Assembly (NCBI RefSeq): GCF_051622035.1
Contig: NC_135360.1
Location: forward strand, 10,406,001-10,470,000
Direction: 5' to 3'
DNA from: Arctopsyche grandis
Taxonomy: Eukaryota; Arthropoda; Insecta; Trichoptera; Hydropsychidae
Length of the DNA stretch: 64,000 nucleotides
A program made the translations under genes and the position numbers. The notes beneath the pieces were generated by a model. It was not told the origin of the DNA. It ran no database searches and saw only the letters and a program-made list of their open reading frames with translations. Below, one piece after another: positions 1-11,200 of the stretch (positions within the stretch are counted from its first letter, which is position 1; the number at the start of each line of letters is the position of its first letter).

Positions 1-127
1 ATTGTTTTATGCAAACTTTTTAATGTCATTAGATAGGTTGAATATTCAAGATTAAAATTAAAAAAGAAAAATTAATGATAGCACAACAGTTTTTTATTTT
101 TTGCAAAAATAATAGAGACAAAAAAAT

Positions 128-186
128 TGTCCAAAGGTTCAACACTATATTGAACCTATCGACAGTGTATGTTGAACCTTTGGACA
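128..186. repeat. Perfect 17-bp inverted repeat
   Basis: TGTCCAAAGGTTCAACA at 128-144 is repeated as its exact reverse complement at 170-186, with a 25-base loop. It could be an end of a foldback element or a hairpin. Nothing else in 1-290 was recognised; the stretch is AT-rich. Confidence 0.6.
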
Positions 187-291
187 GATATGATAATTTA
201 TACAAAGTAAACTATTTCATCCAATGTTGAAATTCTCAAGGTCTACATTAAATTCCAACTGTGATTTGAGTCTCCCAGACTGGCTTGCCAC

Positions 292-546
292 TCAAGGAGG
301 AGGCAATTTCCTCTTGACAAATATATAAATTTTGTTATCGACCACAAGAAATCTGTTTGTCGATATTTTCTTGTAATACTTAATTTCAATATCATTTTGG
401 ATTGGATTATTCATAACTTCAGCAACATAATACTTGAAAGTCTTTTTGGTTGTTACTTTCACAAGAACCTCTAACCTTAACCTCTGGACGCGTCCAGAGG
501 TACAACCAAATAAATGTTCAAAGGTATAACAAAACGAAATATTCAA
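292..546 (-). pseudogene. Possible fragment of a transposon-linked protein
   Basis: An 84-residue open frame. Its middle and end (pattern YYVAEV, then DIEIKYYKK, then KLPPP) resemble a short chromatin-reader-like domain often seen in insect proteins linked to mobile elements. There is no clear start, partner exon or promoter. The resemblance is from memory of the pattern and weak; it may be a decayed fragment or chance. Confidence 0.2.
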
Positions 547-2580
547 CTAATATTAAAATACACTTCTTTGTGGTTACGTTTTAACACATATATCGTCGTT
601 ACCAAATAGTTGAATAGCCACTATACAAAACTAAATGTATATCTTGTATGAAAAGTTATTTTAATAAATATGAAAAAACAATCAGTTCGTTGGTAAATAT
701 TTACTTTTGGGTCCCAAATAACGAAATTCTCGAAAAAACTCGAATCTGGCAGTGCGCGGCACCAAAAGGTGGCTTGAATGTTGCCAATATTCGATGTTCA
801 TAATTCCCTAGAACATTGTGTAGCAAAAATATTTTCCCCGACCGAAGTAAAGTCATTGTCCACAGGTCCATTCGTCCATAGGTACACCACTCTCCCCTAC
901 ATATCTCGCGTCTTCCGACTGCATAAACCATCTGTTCATTGGTAGGTTTTGATTAACCAAGAATGCTTATTATTGCTAATTTTCTTCCAATAATCCACCC
1001 CTATTTAGCCCTTTATCATATGTATTGATTGATTTTATATTGATTTACATCTATGGCTTTATTTATTTTATAACTTCATGTGTCTAAAACCATATATTAT
1101 ATGTATGTGCATACATAATAAATTATTAAAATGATTTATGGTGGAATTAAAAGTTCATCTGAAAGATGATCGACCCCTGTGCTGTGTATTTACAGAAATA
1201 ATAATAATGGAGTAGAGGGGGAGGGCTTGAAAACAAACAACAAGCTGTTGCTTCCCTCCCCCTACCATCCCCCCATACCCCTCCTCCTGTACAGTATGGC
1301 ACTCATTTTACTGGGGACTAAAGTTATCATGCAAACTATGATTATGGTTGAGTTTTATTGATTACACGTCCAGTTGTAAAAATAATTAATGCCCAACACT
1401 TATTTAGAAACTACAATGTAAGCCAAAATGCTATTTTTTTTTTTACATACCTCCTTTACATTTCACATGTTTTTTATGTAAGTGGTAATTATATTACCAA
1501 TAAATTCGATTAAAAATATTTTTTTTAATTTACGACTTTTATTACGAAAATATTACTCTTTCAAGTAATTAATTTTTTGTACTTATTTTATTATAATTTA
1601 TTATTGATTATTGTTATTGATGTTCGTGAGAAAGTGTTTATAATATCGCTATAAACACAATAGCTATTGGATTATGGACGTAATTGAAATGGAAAATTTT
1701 CGTTCCAGTTTTATCAAACCATCGTCCGTTTTTATTTTAAGAATTAATTAATACACGTGTTTGCACACAAAACAACACCGAACTTGATAAAATCGTATAC
1801 AGAAATGCTCAAGGTCTTGAGTTTAAAAATAAATTAGTGTGGTATTTATTTATCATAGATGTGCTTACAAATAAAATACTTTACATAACGTTTTTACATA
1901 TGCAAGAAATAAGAAAAAATGCGGTTAAAGAAGTGATTGCATTTTTTTTGCATGCGTGAATTTTGTTTTTGCTAAAAATATCATTTTACATAAAAGGAAT
2001 TCCGAAAAGTTTCCTTATTCGAATAAAGAAAATAATAAAAACAATATTTGTATTTTAATTCATTCCATTTATTAACTTATCATTATGTTTCTTTTTTAAA
2101 CATGATTGCGTATTAAATAATATCTCGTTTCATTTCAAATATATATGAACTGAACAAAAATAATCTAAATAGCGAAAAATCATAATCCGCATCCAGCTGC
2201 GTCAACACAAGAACTGTCAAATAAATGTCAGTCAAAAGAGTCGCACAAACGACCATTACAAATTCATTATGAAAATGCTTGCAAAAGTGTAATTGTTTTC
2301 TTTGTTTGTAATTTTATGGATAAACTACATTTGAAAACTGACATAATTTTATGTTTTATGTATATCTTGCGCTAAGCATTTTTATTTAAAAAAAAAAATT
2401 CTCAAAGTAAAACTTAATTATTTTTTAAAAGCATAACTTTTACGAGTATTCAAATACTATCTGCGTCCGTTTTAAACTTACATATATATATAGAATAAAC
2501 GATTTGGTAAATTATATATATTAATTAAAAAGGGGTTGTGGGTATTTTTTACAGTTAATTATAATGGAGCAAGTCCTCCT
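547..2580. other. Gene-free AT-rich flank
   Basis: No coding region, RNA gene or clear mobile element was recognised here. The short open frames at 701-931 and 1179-1361 have no family resemblance. Only low-complexity A/T runs stand out. Confidence 0.5.
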
Positions 2581-3267
2581 ATTCATCTAATGGTTGGGAT
2601 ATGATGAGATTGTAGGTGCTGGAGGGTTTGGTGATTATATCCCAAATGTGAATCGCTACCAGGATAATCACCGCTACGAAAATCGCTCGTGCGGATTTTC
2701 TGTCGCACGAAAATTGCCACAGGAAAATTTCTGTATAAAAAACTGTCCAAATATTTCTCAGAAAATTCATTTTTTTTTTTTACGAGATTTTTGTTATTAT
2801 CGACTAGACATGGTACGTACTCGTATTTCTGTATCAACATTCGTGCGCGGATATCCCAGCGCATGAAAATTCGGCGTACAGAAAACTGCGCAAATATTAA
2901 ATTACGCCGTTTTCTATACGTTGCTTTGTCTTTGCCGGTAGATCCGCGCACGCGATTTTCATAGCGGTGGTTATCCTGGCAGCCAGGGGCGTCATTTCAG
3001 CTTTTCTCACGGGGGAGCAACACTTTTGACCAATAAGGAATGACTTTCTAGGGGGGGGGGGGGGATGAATTATATTAAAAAAATGATTGTATATGAATTT
3101 TAACTATTTCCTTTAGTCACTTTTTTATTTATGTATTTTGATTAATAAAATTAATAGTAAAATAATTTTTTAAGGGATAAACGAGTTTTACAAATATCTT
3201 TCGAAGCAAGATAAATAACAAAATAAAATACATTTTGGAGTTAATGGTAGCGTGTATGTTTAGCACC

Positions 3268-3606
3268 GCTTCGGTGATTACTAATCAAATGTGAACCAGC
3301 CACAGGACAACCGGTCGCTCTAGATCAGTCACACGTGATCACCCGTCACACTAAAACTGGTCACACCCGAAAATTGGTCATGAAAAAACTGGTCACACCC
3401 AACAATTAAAAATTGGTCGAATTTTTGGCTGTGACCAGTTTTTTCGTGACCAATTTTCGGGTGTGACCAGTTTTCTCGTGACCAGTTTTAAGGTGTGACC
3501 AGTTTTCTCGTGACCAGTTTTAGTGTGACGGGTGATCACGTGTGACCGATCTAGAGCGACCGGTTGTCCTGTGACCGGTTCACATTTGACTAGTAATCCG
3601 TTTACC
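3268..3606. mobile_element. Foldback MITE C, 339 bp, nested in element B
   Basis: A near-palindrome whose arms share ATTACTaaTCAAATGTGAACC, ACAGGACAACCGGTCGCTC and TCACACGTGATCACCCGTCA. The centre holds several copies of GTGACCAGTTTT and its complement. It is flanked by the 8-bp duplication TTAGCACC (3260-3267 and 3607-3614). It is non-coding. The 8-bp duplication fits hAT or P-type transposition; the ends (GCTTCGGTGATTACT / GGTAAACGGATTACT) match imperfectly. Confidence 0.75.
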
Positions 3607-3614
3607 TTAGCACC

Positions 3615-3955
3615 ATGTGATCAGATCTGATCATTGTTGAAACGGTTCCTCAAATTGGCAAAATAATCCTTTCCTGTTGTCACAAATCTTCTGTACTTAT
3701 TGTGTTTAATTTGTAAAAATTATGTACAAAATCTAAAATCAATAGATGTCTCAATGGATTAATTATGTATTAATAAATTAAAATTAATTGTTATTTCGTG
3801 CTCTTCAGCTTCTGGAAATACAGTGATTTATATAATAATTAAAAATTGCTGCATTGTTTCTAATTAATTGTCCAGGAAGGCGCATTGGAGTCGTCCTATC
3901 AAGCTTTCCTGGTATATATGTATCTATGTGAAAAATAAAATAAAATACATATGTA
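3615..3955 (+). mobile_element. 5'-truncated SINE copy
   Basis: This matches the reverse complement of 34306-34670 in order: ATTGTTGAAACGGTTCC, then ATAGATGTCTC, then the hairpin tail GTCCAGGAAGGCGCATTGG ... CTTTCCTGGTATATATG, then an AAAATAAAATAAAAT tail. The tRNA-like head is missing. It lies inside hAT element B. Confidence 0.65.
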
Positions 3956-4149
3956 AATTTTCAAAAAAAAATTTTTTTTTAAATTTGGAAACCCGTTGTT
4001 CCAAAATTGGGGTGACACCCCAGTTTCCAGTTTTCAATCCCCCCCCCCCTCCCCAAAAATGACTCCCCTGCTGGCAGCGATTCACTTTTGCGATATAATC
4101 ACCAAACAATAAAATAGGTATTAATTTAATTTATTCTTGGCCTACGAAC

Positions 4150-4692
4150 GGGTTTACCTCACGGGCCGGAATGTGAAATTACCGAAAACGCAAATATCGG
4201 AAGGCAAAGATCGAAAATCGAAAGATAAAAAAAAATGGTGCATGGTAAACGGTACATACTCACTTAATTTGCGCGAGCAAGGTACAACAGGAACAAAAGG
4301 AACAGGCTTTTCCTCCCGTATTAATGTTCGCGCGCAGAATACGGGAGGAAAAGCCTGTTCCTCTGGTTCCTTTTGTATCCTGCTCGCGCAAATTAAGTGA
4401 GTATGTACCGTTTACCATGCACCCTTTTTTATTTTATCTTTCGACTTAAGATCTTTCGATTTTCGATCTTTGTCTTCCGATATTTGCATTATGGGGGATG
4501 AACGAATGAGACGACTGGCATGTTAATGCACGTGTTTTATTTATGACAGCTGAAGGCAGAGTGAATAGCCGCTCTCCGAACCCAACCGAGTTGATCCCCA
4601 CTCGCAGCAAGGTAACCAAACTGGACCATGTTGTATAGCGAGCCGCCACAGCGTTTTCGATAATTTCACATTCCGGCCCGTTACGGAGACCG
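4150..4692. mobile_element. Palindromic MITE (MULE-like), copy 1, 543 bp
   Basis: Ends are GGGTTTACCTCACGGGCC and the reverse complement of CGGTCTCCGTAACGGGCC. The flanks carry the 9-bp duplication CCTACGAAC (4141-4149 and 4693-4701). The arms form a long palindrome centred near 4325. Unlike copy 3, the right half contains about 170 extra bases (about 4488-4660) with no counterpart in the left arm. A 9-bp duplication is characteristic of Mutator-like (MULE) elements; that assignment is inferred because no transposase is present. The element ends about 500 bp before the RSBN1-type start codon. Confidence 0.8.
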
Positions 4693-4799
4693 CCTACGAA
4701 CGTATTATGGACAGTGATATTACGTTGTAAATGTTGGTAGAAAAGGTGCATTTCAGGCTCAATAAGATTCGGGGGTCCAAGCGCGCACTTATTTTCCAT

Positions 4800-5202
4800 G
4801 TACGATAAACCGCTGCTGGAGACATGTCATGTTGGTAACGGCCGTGTATGCAGTTTAGCGAGGCGGAGTTAGGTTGGCAAGAGTGCCGTGTCGGTGGCGC
4901 TGCGTGCTGTTGCGGCAGCGGCAGTCTGGCGAGAGGCGAGAGGCGATAGGCGATTGGCGATTGGCGACCGGAGACTGCAGAGAGGCGAAGTGCAGGGCGA
5001 GGAGCAGGCATCAGCATCGGCATTGGCGTTGGCGTTGGCGTTGACGTCGGCGTTCGTCGGGCGAACGCGACTCGCCGGCACGCTGGACGACTCCCCGGTC
5101 GCGCTGGGGGCGGGGGCGGGGGCGGGAGTGGGAGTGGGAGCGGGAGCGGGAGGGGTGGTGTGCGGGGCGAAGGGGGAAGCCGGAAGCGGAAGCGGCGCCC
5201 CC
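4800..5202 (+). promoter_or_regulatory. GC-rich presumed promoter/5' leader of the RSBN1-type gene
   Basis: GC content jumps in an otherwise AT-rich window. The stretch has purine-rich simple repeats (GGCGATtGGCGA, GGGGCGGGGGC, GGGAGCGGGAG). No TATA box was seen. An open frame continues upstream of the chosen ATG with no in-frame ATG, so this is more likely untranslated leader than coding. Confidence 0.4.
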
Positions 5203-8200
5203 ATGTCGGCGTGCGACGGCGCCCCTAAGCGGCGACGCGTCACGCACGACTACCGCACTCTCTCGCTCAAGGGCTACACGTCGAGGGACGCTCATGCTCA
5301 CGCTCTGGCCAACTCCAACAACAACCACTCGCACGCCCACATCCCCACCCCCCAGGACATCCTCGCGTCTGACTATCACGGTGAGTGTGACCAATCTCTC
5401 CTACACCCATTCACACGAGCGACGCAAATGTGTCAAAACCCCTCTATCGTACGTATACGTATACGTGTACGTGCACATGTGAATGTGTATGTATGATAAT
5501 CACAAATATTACAAACGAGTGACATTTGTGTTGCAATGTTGATGGCGTCGATTCCGTTTGTTTCGGTCCGAATCAACATGGCGTCTCGTTATGTTAGGTT
5601 AGGTAATGTATTATGTTGCTGCAAAACAAAACAATCTCCATTTTGTACGTGCTCTCCCTTTTGATTGTATTTATTTATTATACAACATCGATTAATCAAG
5701 CACACTCGTCTAACAGATTGCTCCAAAGCGACGAGTGTGCTAAAAAGATTAAGAAAGGGTACATGAAATACAACTAAAATAAACAAATTATATATACAAA
5801 TATACAAATTAAATAAAGAAAAGATAATTAAATAAAACATGACATAGAAGAAAAAAAAAATTCTTAATAAATTCATAATTAAATAAACTCACTCAACCTT
5901 TCTAAATGGTCGCGACTTCCGTAACTTAGGAAGCGGTGCAGAGAATGAAGAGAGATGTGACAAATGTCAATGGCACCATGCAGTGAATGTAAGAAACGGA
6001 GGCCACGAGCAATGGGAGAATAACTAACAGCCACAGTTCTAGCCAGAGGTGTGTTTTAAAGGGGACGATGGCGGGTCCATATCACACTCTCCGGAGCATG
6101 AAGGCCCAACTCAGCCAGGATAGACGGACTGGAGATATAGCCTCTAAGTATGGAAAACAAGAACTTGATGAGGGCAACACTCCTCCTGTGGTCAAGAGAA
6201 GTGTAGCCGACTATACCCATGACGAATTGTGGAGGAAATGAGTATGGGTAAATCCAGTGGCGGCTCGTCCATATGGGCTGCAGGGCTGCAGTACCCCCCA
6301 GTACAGTACAAACGCATGCTATTTTTGTCGTTTACATAGGCTGCGGGCTGCAGCCTCCCAATATAGTACATATGCATGCTATTTTTGTTTTCATTCGATC
6401 ATCCGGTTTGGTTAACGAGTTACTACAGCCTGATTTATCTCTGCAGCCCCACCACTATGAATTTTCACGAGCCGCTACTGGGTAAATCCCATATTGCTCC
6501 TTATAAAGCAGTCTGAGAAATCGTCGTTGGATAAGTTCATGTTTCATAGATTGAGATTTACTGTAAGGATTCCAGATCATAGAGGCGTATTCCAGGATAC
6601 TCCTAACTAGAGCATTGTACGGCGATCTCAAAACAGCGGGATTATGGTATGCTTCGATTATTGTGCATTTGCTTTTATTATTCCCTAGCGAGTGGAAGAA
6701 TTCAGTTTGAACAATCAATGGCCTAATCGGTAGTGGTCTGTTCATATACCCGCCCAGTATGAAATTTATGTTTTCATTTGATTGTGTTTGAATTTTTAAA
6801 TTCTATGTGAGTGTTAGACAGAAGCACAAATCGAATGCACACTTCGATTGTTGTACTAATGATATCGTTTGTTGGGTGAGTGTTGACGGCGGCTATGCAC
6901 CGGACTCACTCAAAATCAAGTTTTATATCAGTTTGAGCAAACAGGTACAGATATTCCCAGGGCCGCCGAGACAGGGGGAACCGGGGCAAAGCTCCAGGGC
7001 CCTGTGTCGGTAATTGTACCTGTCAATTATTTTGCAAAATAACAACCAACATATAGGTATTTTTATAATACTTCTGATATTAAGCATATTAAAAATATAT
7101 CTACAAGATCTTTTTCGAAATTTATTATATGGCCCGGAGTTATTTTTCCCAGGGCTCGGGATTCCTCTCGGCGGCCCTGGGTATTCCTCGATTTACGACG
7201 AGGATATGTTCTTGTATCTCCTCGGTCGTAAGTCGAATTTCATGTAAAACGTCAAAATGTTCAATTTTATTCATGTCCATGTCTATTTTCTCGAAAATAA
7301 TGCGTCATTTAATTTCTCCCAACGGGCAGCAGCTATAGAGAACAGTGGCCCATTATTTAATAGTAACTTTTAAAAAAATAATATCCTGAAAATTGTTGAT
7401 TTTTTTTCAGTCGTAAGTCGAGGACTACCTGTATTGCTCTTAGTAAAGAGGAAAGGAAGTAAGCGTAATATATTTTTAGTGATTTTTCTTTGACCTCTGT
7501 CGGATAGGTAAAGTATATTCCAGCCGGAGGTGGCATTTTCTTAGTATGTATGGTTGTTATAATTCGCTTGTGGCGGTTTATCTCGTCTATATATGAATGT
7601 TATTTGTTTGATTTCAGTCAAAAAGTTACTGCAGCTTCACTAAGAATTCTCACGGGCATCTACTGTTTTTTTACATACATATATTACAAAAGTAAAAGAA
7701 CTTTTAGTCAAAAACTGTCGCACGATAGGAAAGGCGTCCTCTAATATGGTTAATTTTGCAAACTAATTTTAACCGATGGGCACTAGAAAAAGTCTTATAG
7801 AATTTTTATCATATAGAATAGAAATTGACAACCATTTTAGACTTTCAGGCCACATTCCATATTCAATCAAAACATAGAGTTAGCGGATGAAAAAATACGA
7901 ATGTAGGACATTATCGTATATTAATAAAAATATGAAATGAAAACAATGTCTTTCTATAGTTGTATGTACGTTGGCATTGTGGGCATAAATATAAAATGCA
8001 AATTGTTATATTTTTAGCAGTTATGAAACACAATTATGCTAGAGCAATTTTTATAAATAAAACAAGCAATATTCTTCATGCATATCTGATTAGTCTTGAG
8101 ATTTAACATCATGTATAATAATATTTCTCTCATTCTCACATACATACAATTCAGCTCATTATTTCAATCTCCTTCGAAAAGGTGGACATGAAAACTGTTC

Positions 8201-11200
8201 CTAAAATGGATGAAGGATATGTTTTCTTAAGTCAAATTGAAGGACATGTCCTCATTTTAATTACCACTTGGTAAGCCTAATCAAACAGTACTGGGAAATA
8301 AAGAGTAGGTAGCTATTTCAACAATTAAATGACTTAAATTGGGAAACTAATAGGAAATGATCGATTTGGTCATCTCAAATATCCTAATCTGACCAGCAGC
8401 ACTGTAGAAATATTAAAAATTATACAATGTATGAATATTTTCTAGCCAGAATTCAAATTCATGAACTTTAAGTTGCTACTCACTAAGGCTTCCAATCCTG
8501 GGATCCCGATGTTTTCTGGTACCGTGAATCCCGGTGCTGAAACTAGTCCGAATACCGGGATTACGGTGCTGGCAGAAATCTCTTTAAAAATAATATGGAA
8601 AAAAACATAAAACAACATTATATAATGAACAATGGTGGGATGAGCAATGACAGTCATAGTCCATTTGTTTGCCACCCGTTTCGACGCCGGCTTATAGTTT
8701 CCCCGAAATGGTATGAACGGCCTGTATCGTATCGCAGATATTGTGCTCAACTGCAATGATATTTGAAGCATAGTTTAACTGATTCGAACTCAGAATCGAC
8801 CACTGATCACGTTTTCATGATCTAGAAAAAATGTGTGTGTGTGTCTGTGTTTATGTGTGAGTGTCTGTATGTTTATTGTGTGTCAGTGTATTTTGGGGAT
8901 TTTTTGAACACTGTTCGTCCTATCGAACTGAAACTTAATATTGGTTACTGAAAAGATCTGAAGTCGAAAGATAAAAAAAAGGGTGCATGGTAAACGGTAT
9001 ATACTCACGTACATACTCACTTAATTTGCGCGAGCAGGATACAACAGGAACAAGAGGAACAGGCTTTTCCTCCCGTATTCTGCGCGCGCACATTAATACA
9101 GGAGGAAAAGCCTGTTCCTGTTGTATCCTGCTCGCGCAAATTAAGTGAGTATGTACCGTTTACCATGCACCCTTTTTTTTTTGATCTTTCGACTTAATAT
9201 CTTTCGATCTTTGCCTTCCGATATCTGCGTATTCGGGCGTTTCACATTCGGGCTCGTGACGAAGACCGAGTCGTTATGGTTATGATTATAATTCCTTATG
9301 TGTATTTTAATAAAAAAAAATGTGGTCTGCATATGATAATAGTATTTTCTGTTGCAGGACGCAAGCGGAAACGGGAAGTTGAAGACAATGAGGAAAGTCA
9401 TCGCATTCACATGTCCAGTTCCATTTCCAAGCTGCAGAAGAGGATTCCACTGTGGCCTGTCTTCGATTCGGGAGGTTTCGGAAAGAGAATCAAAACGACA
9501 AACTCCCATTCGAGCATTCTCCGTCTCCCAGTGACTATATCGAATCATCATAAACGAGAATTGAATATTTTATCTTTACCTAGACTAAGCGTAGAAAAAA
9601 TTGTGATATATTGGATTGCCAACTTAGACGTTGCAAAAAATCAGTACAAATTAAACAATATTATATTTGTAGATCATGTGTTGTTCAAAATTCTCGGTTC
9701 GGTGACTAAGCAAATAAGGATTATAAATAGTTTTTTGCAAAAAAATTTATTTAAATACAAGTACCCCAAAGTTTCAAGAACTAATGTATTGACGGCGCCT
9801 ACGGTCCTCGGACAGTACATTTGCATACACAGAAAATCGTCTTGTCTCGTCAGTCCGGTGAAATTCACCCCCATTCCTAAAATCAGACAATTGCCTTGCT
9901 ATGGCAACTTGGAATTGAATAACAAAGTGAAACAAGAGAGACTGTCGACATCGCATTTAGTTAACAGTAATTGTGTCAGAAGTAATAGGAAACGGCGCTT
10001 GGAAACGTCACACCCTACATCGAAAGACAACACCATAAGAAAAGACAACAAACAAACAAATCTTATCGAGAAACAAGGTATGAATATAGACCAATATAGA
10101 TGATTCTTTTTTTTTTTCGTTTATTTATTTAATTAAAAATATGTTTTATAGAATTTAAAACTTCCGAAATGGAAGTCAAAACAGTCATCAAAGTTGAACC
10201 TGATGCTGAGAAGTCCATCAAGGAAGATATCAACGGATCATCGACTTCGTGTCGCCGATGCAGACGAAGAGCACGAGTAAGACGATGCTCTATAGGCGTC
10301 CAATGCAGACGACAATCGGAAAATGCTGCTCCTGATAACTGGGGCCCAGTTTCTTCTTCTATCTCTGTCCACAATCTTAAATACCATCGGTATTATATCA
10401 TCCCACTCGTGATTTAATATTGAATTAAATCATTCATTTAACAAACTGTTTTGCTTTTTAGGTTGATATATATGGACACACATCCTAACGGCGGTGCCAC
10501 CGTGCTCTATTTACAACACAAAGATCTAGAAATGCTGTCGCCAAATCAGCAAAATTCCGTCGCTGAGGAGTTTTTGAAGGTATTGATATATTGTTCATTC
10601 AAAATTCATCTATTTTGTTGATTGATTCGTCTTTTTTTAAAAAATGCATTGTGTTTTGTAGCTCGTGTTCATCGAAGATTCCGACGGTTGGGCTCGCTTT
10701 ACCGCTGGTGTGGTTCGTGGAGCTGCCTCTGTATTACCGTGCCTTCTGCAATATTTAACTCGCACACATCCAAATCTCACTGTTAAATCTGGTGCTCTTG
10801 CACGGAATAGTGATATAGAAACGACCACGCTATTACAGTACAGTCAACAGGTAATTTACGCGTTATTAATGAAAAACATTGCAAATCAAATTTTTTTTAT
10901 GTGATTAAATCGTAATTCGATTCCGTTGTTTGTGCAAAAGTAGATCAATTGTTGAAGTAAGCACAAATTTATGTCTTCATTTTGCACAGGTAATGCAAAC
11001 GTACTCTGCGGGTACTTTCCGGTGTGGACCACTTCATCAAATATCCTTAGTCGGGACAGTGCACGAAGAAGTCGGTGGCTATTTTCCCGATATGCTCTCA
11101 CTATTGGAACTATCGCCGTTTTTACGACTGGTTAGTTATAATACAGAAGCAATACTCGTATTTATTTTGAAAATGGTAAATTTATATGCAAACATCTGTG

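Larger units (their letters stand above)
2984..4070. mobile_element. hAT-type transposon B, non-autonomous, 1087 bp
   Basis: Ends are CAGGGGCGTCATTT and the near-exact reverse complement AAATGACTCCCCTG. Both sides carry the 8-bp duplication CTGGCAGC (2976-2983 and 4071-4078). Short TIRs starting CAGGG with an 8-bp duplication are typical of hAT. A G run sits near the left end (about 3050-3063) and a C run near the right. There is no transposase. The element holds a foldback MITE (3268-3606) and a SINE piece (3615-3955), so it is itself an insertion target. Confidence 0.85.
2631..4105. mobile_element. DNA transposon A (long TIRs), disrupted by element B
   Basis: The left arm begins TTTGGTGATTATATC and continues through a sequence with AATCGCTaCCAGGATAA and ACCGCTAcGAAAATCGC. 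The right arm is its reverse complement, ending GATATAATCACCAAA. The arms match for roughly 60-70 bp with scattered mismatches. The right arm is split by element B (2984-4070), which lies between ...TTATCCTGGCAGC and CTGGCAGCGATTCAC.... Without B, element A is about 380 bp. No target-site duplication was found, so the superfamily is not assigned. Confidence 0.65.
5381..9357 (+). other. First intron of the RSBN1-type gene, transposon-filled
   Basis: The donor is CACG|gtgagt and the acceptor is gttgcag|GAC. Nearly all recognisable content is mobile DNA: a LINE piece (5890-6745) split by a hAT MITE, a pogo-like MITE split by a hAT MITE (6948-7431), a SINE scrap near 8340-8410, a hAT fragment (8484-8950) and a palindromic MITE (8951-9268). 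I see nothing specific in 7434-8330. No intron-hosted gene was found. Confidence 0.75.

Noticed and set aside
4137-4400. Small protein-like frames in the palindromic repeats (also at 30782, 30960 and 34590)
   Set aside because: The same peptide words appear in all copies and on both strands because the DNA is a palindromic MITE; these are not genes.
4888-5202. N-terminal extension of the RSBN1-type protein upstream of 5203
   Set aside because: The frame is open, but it has no ATG, is made of simple repeats and resembles GC-rich leader DNA.
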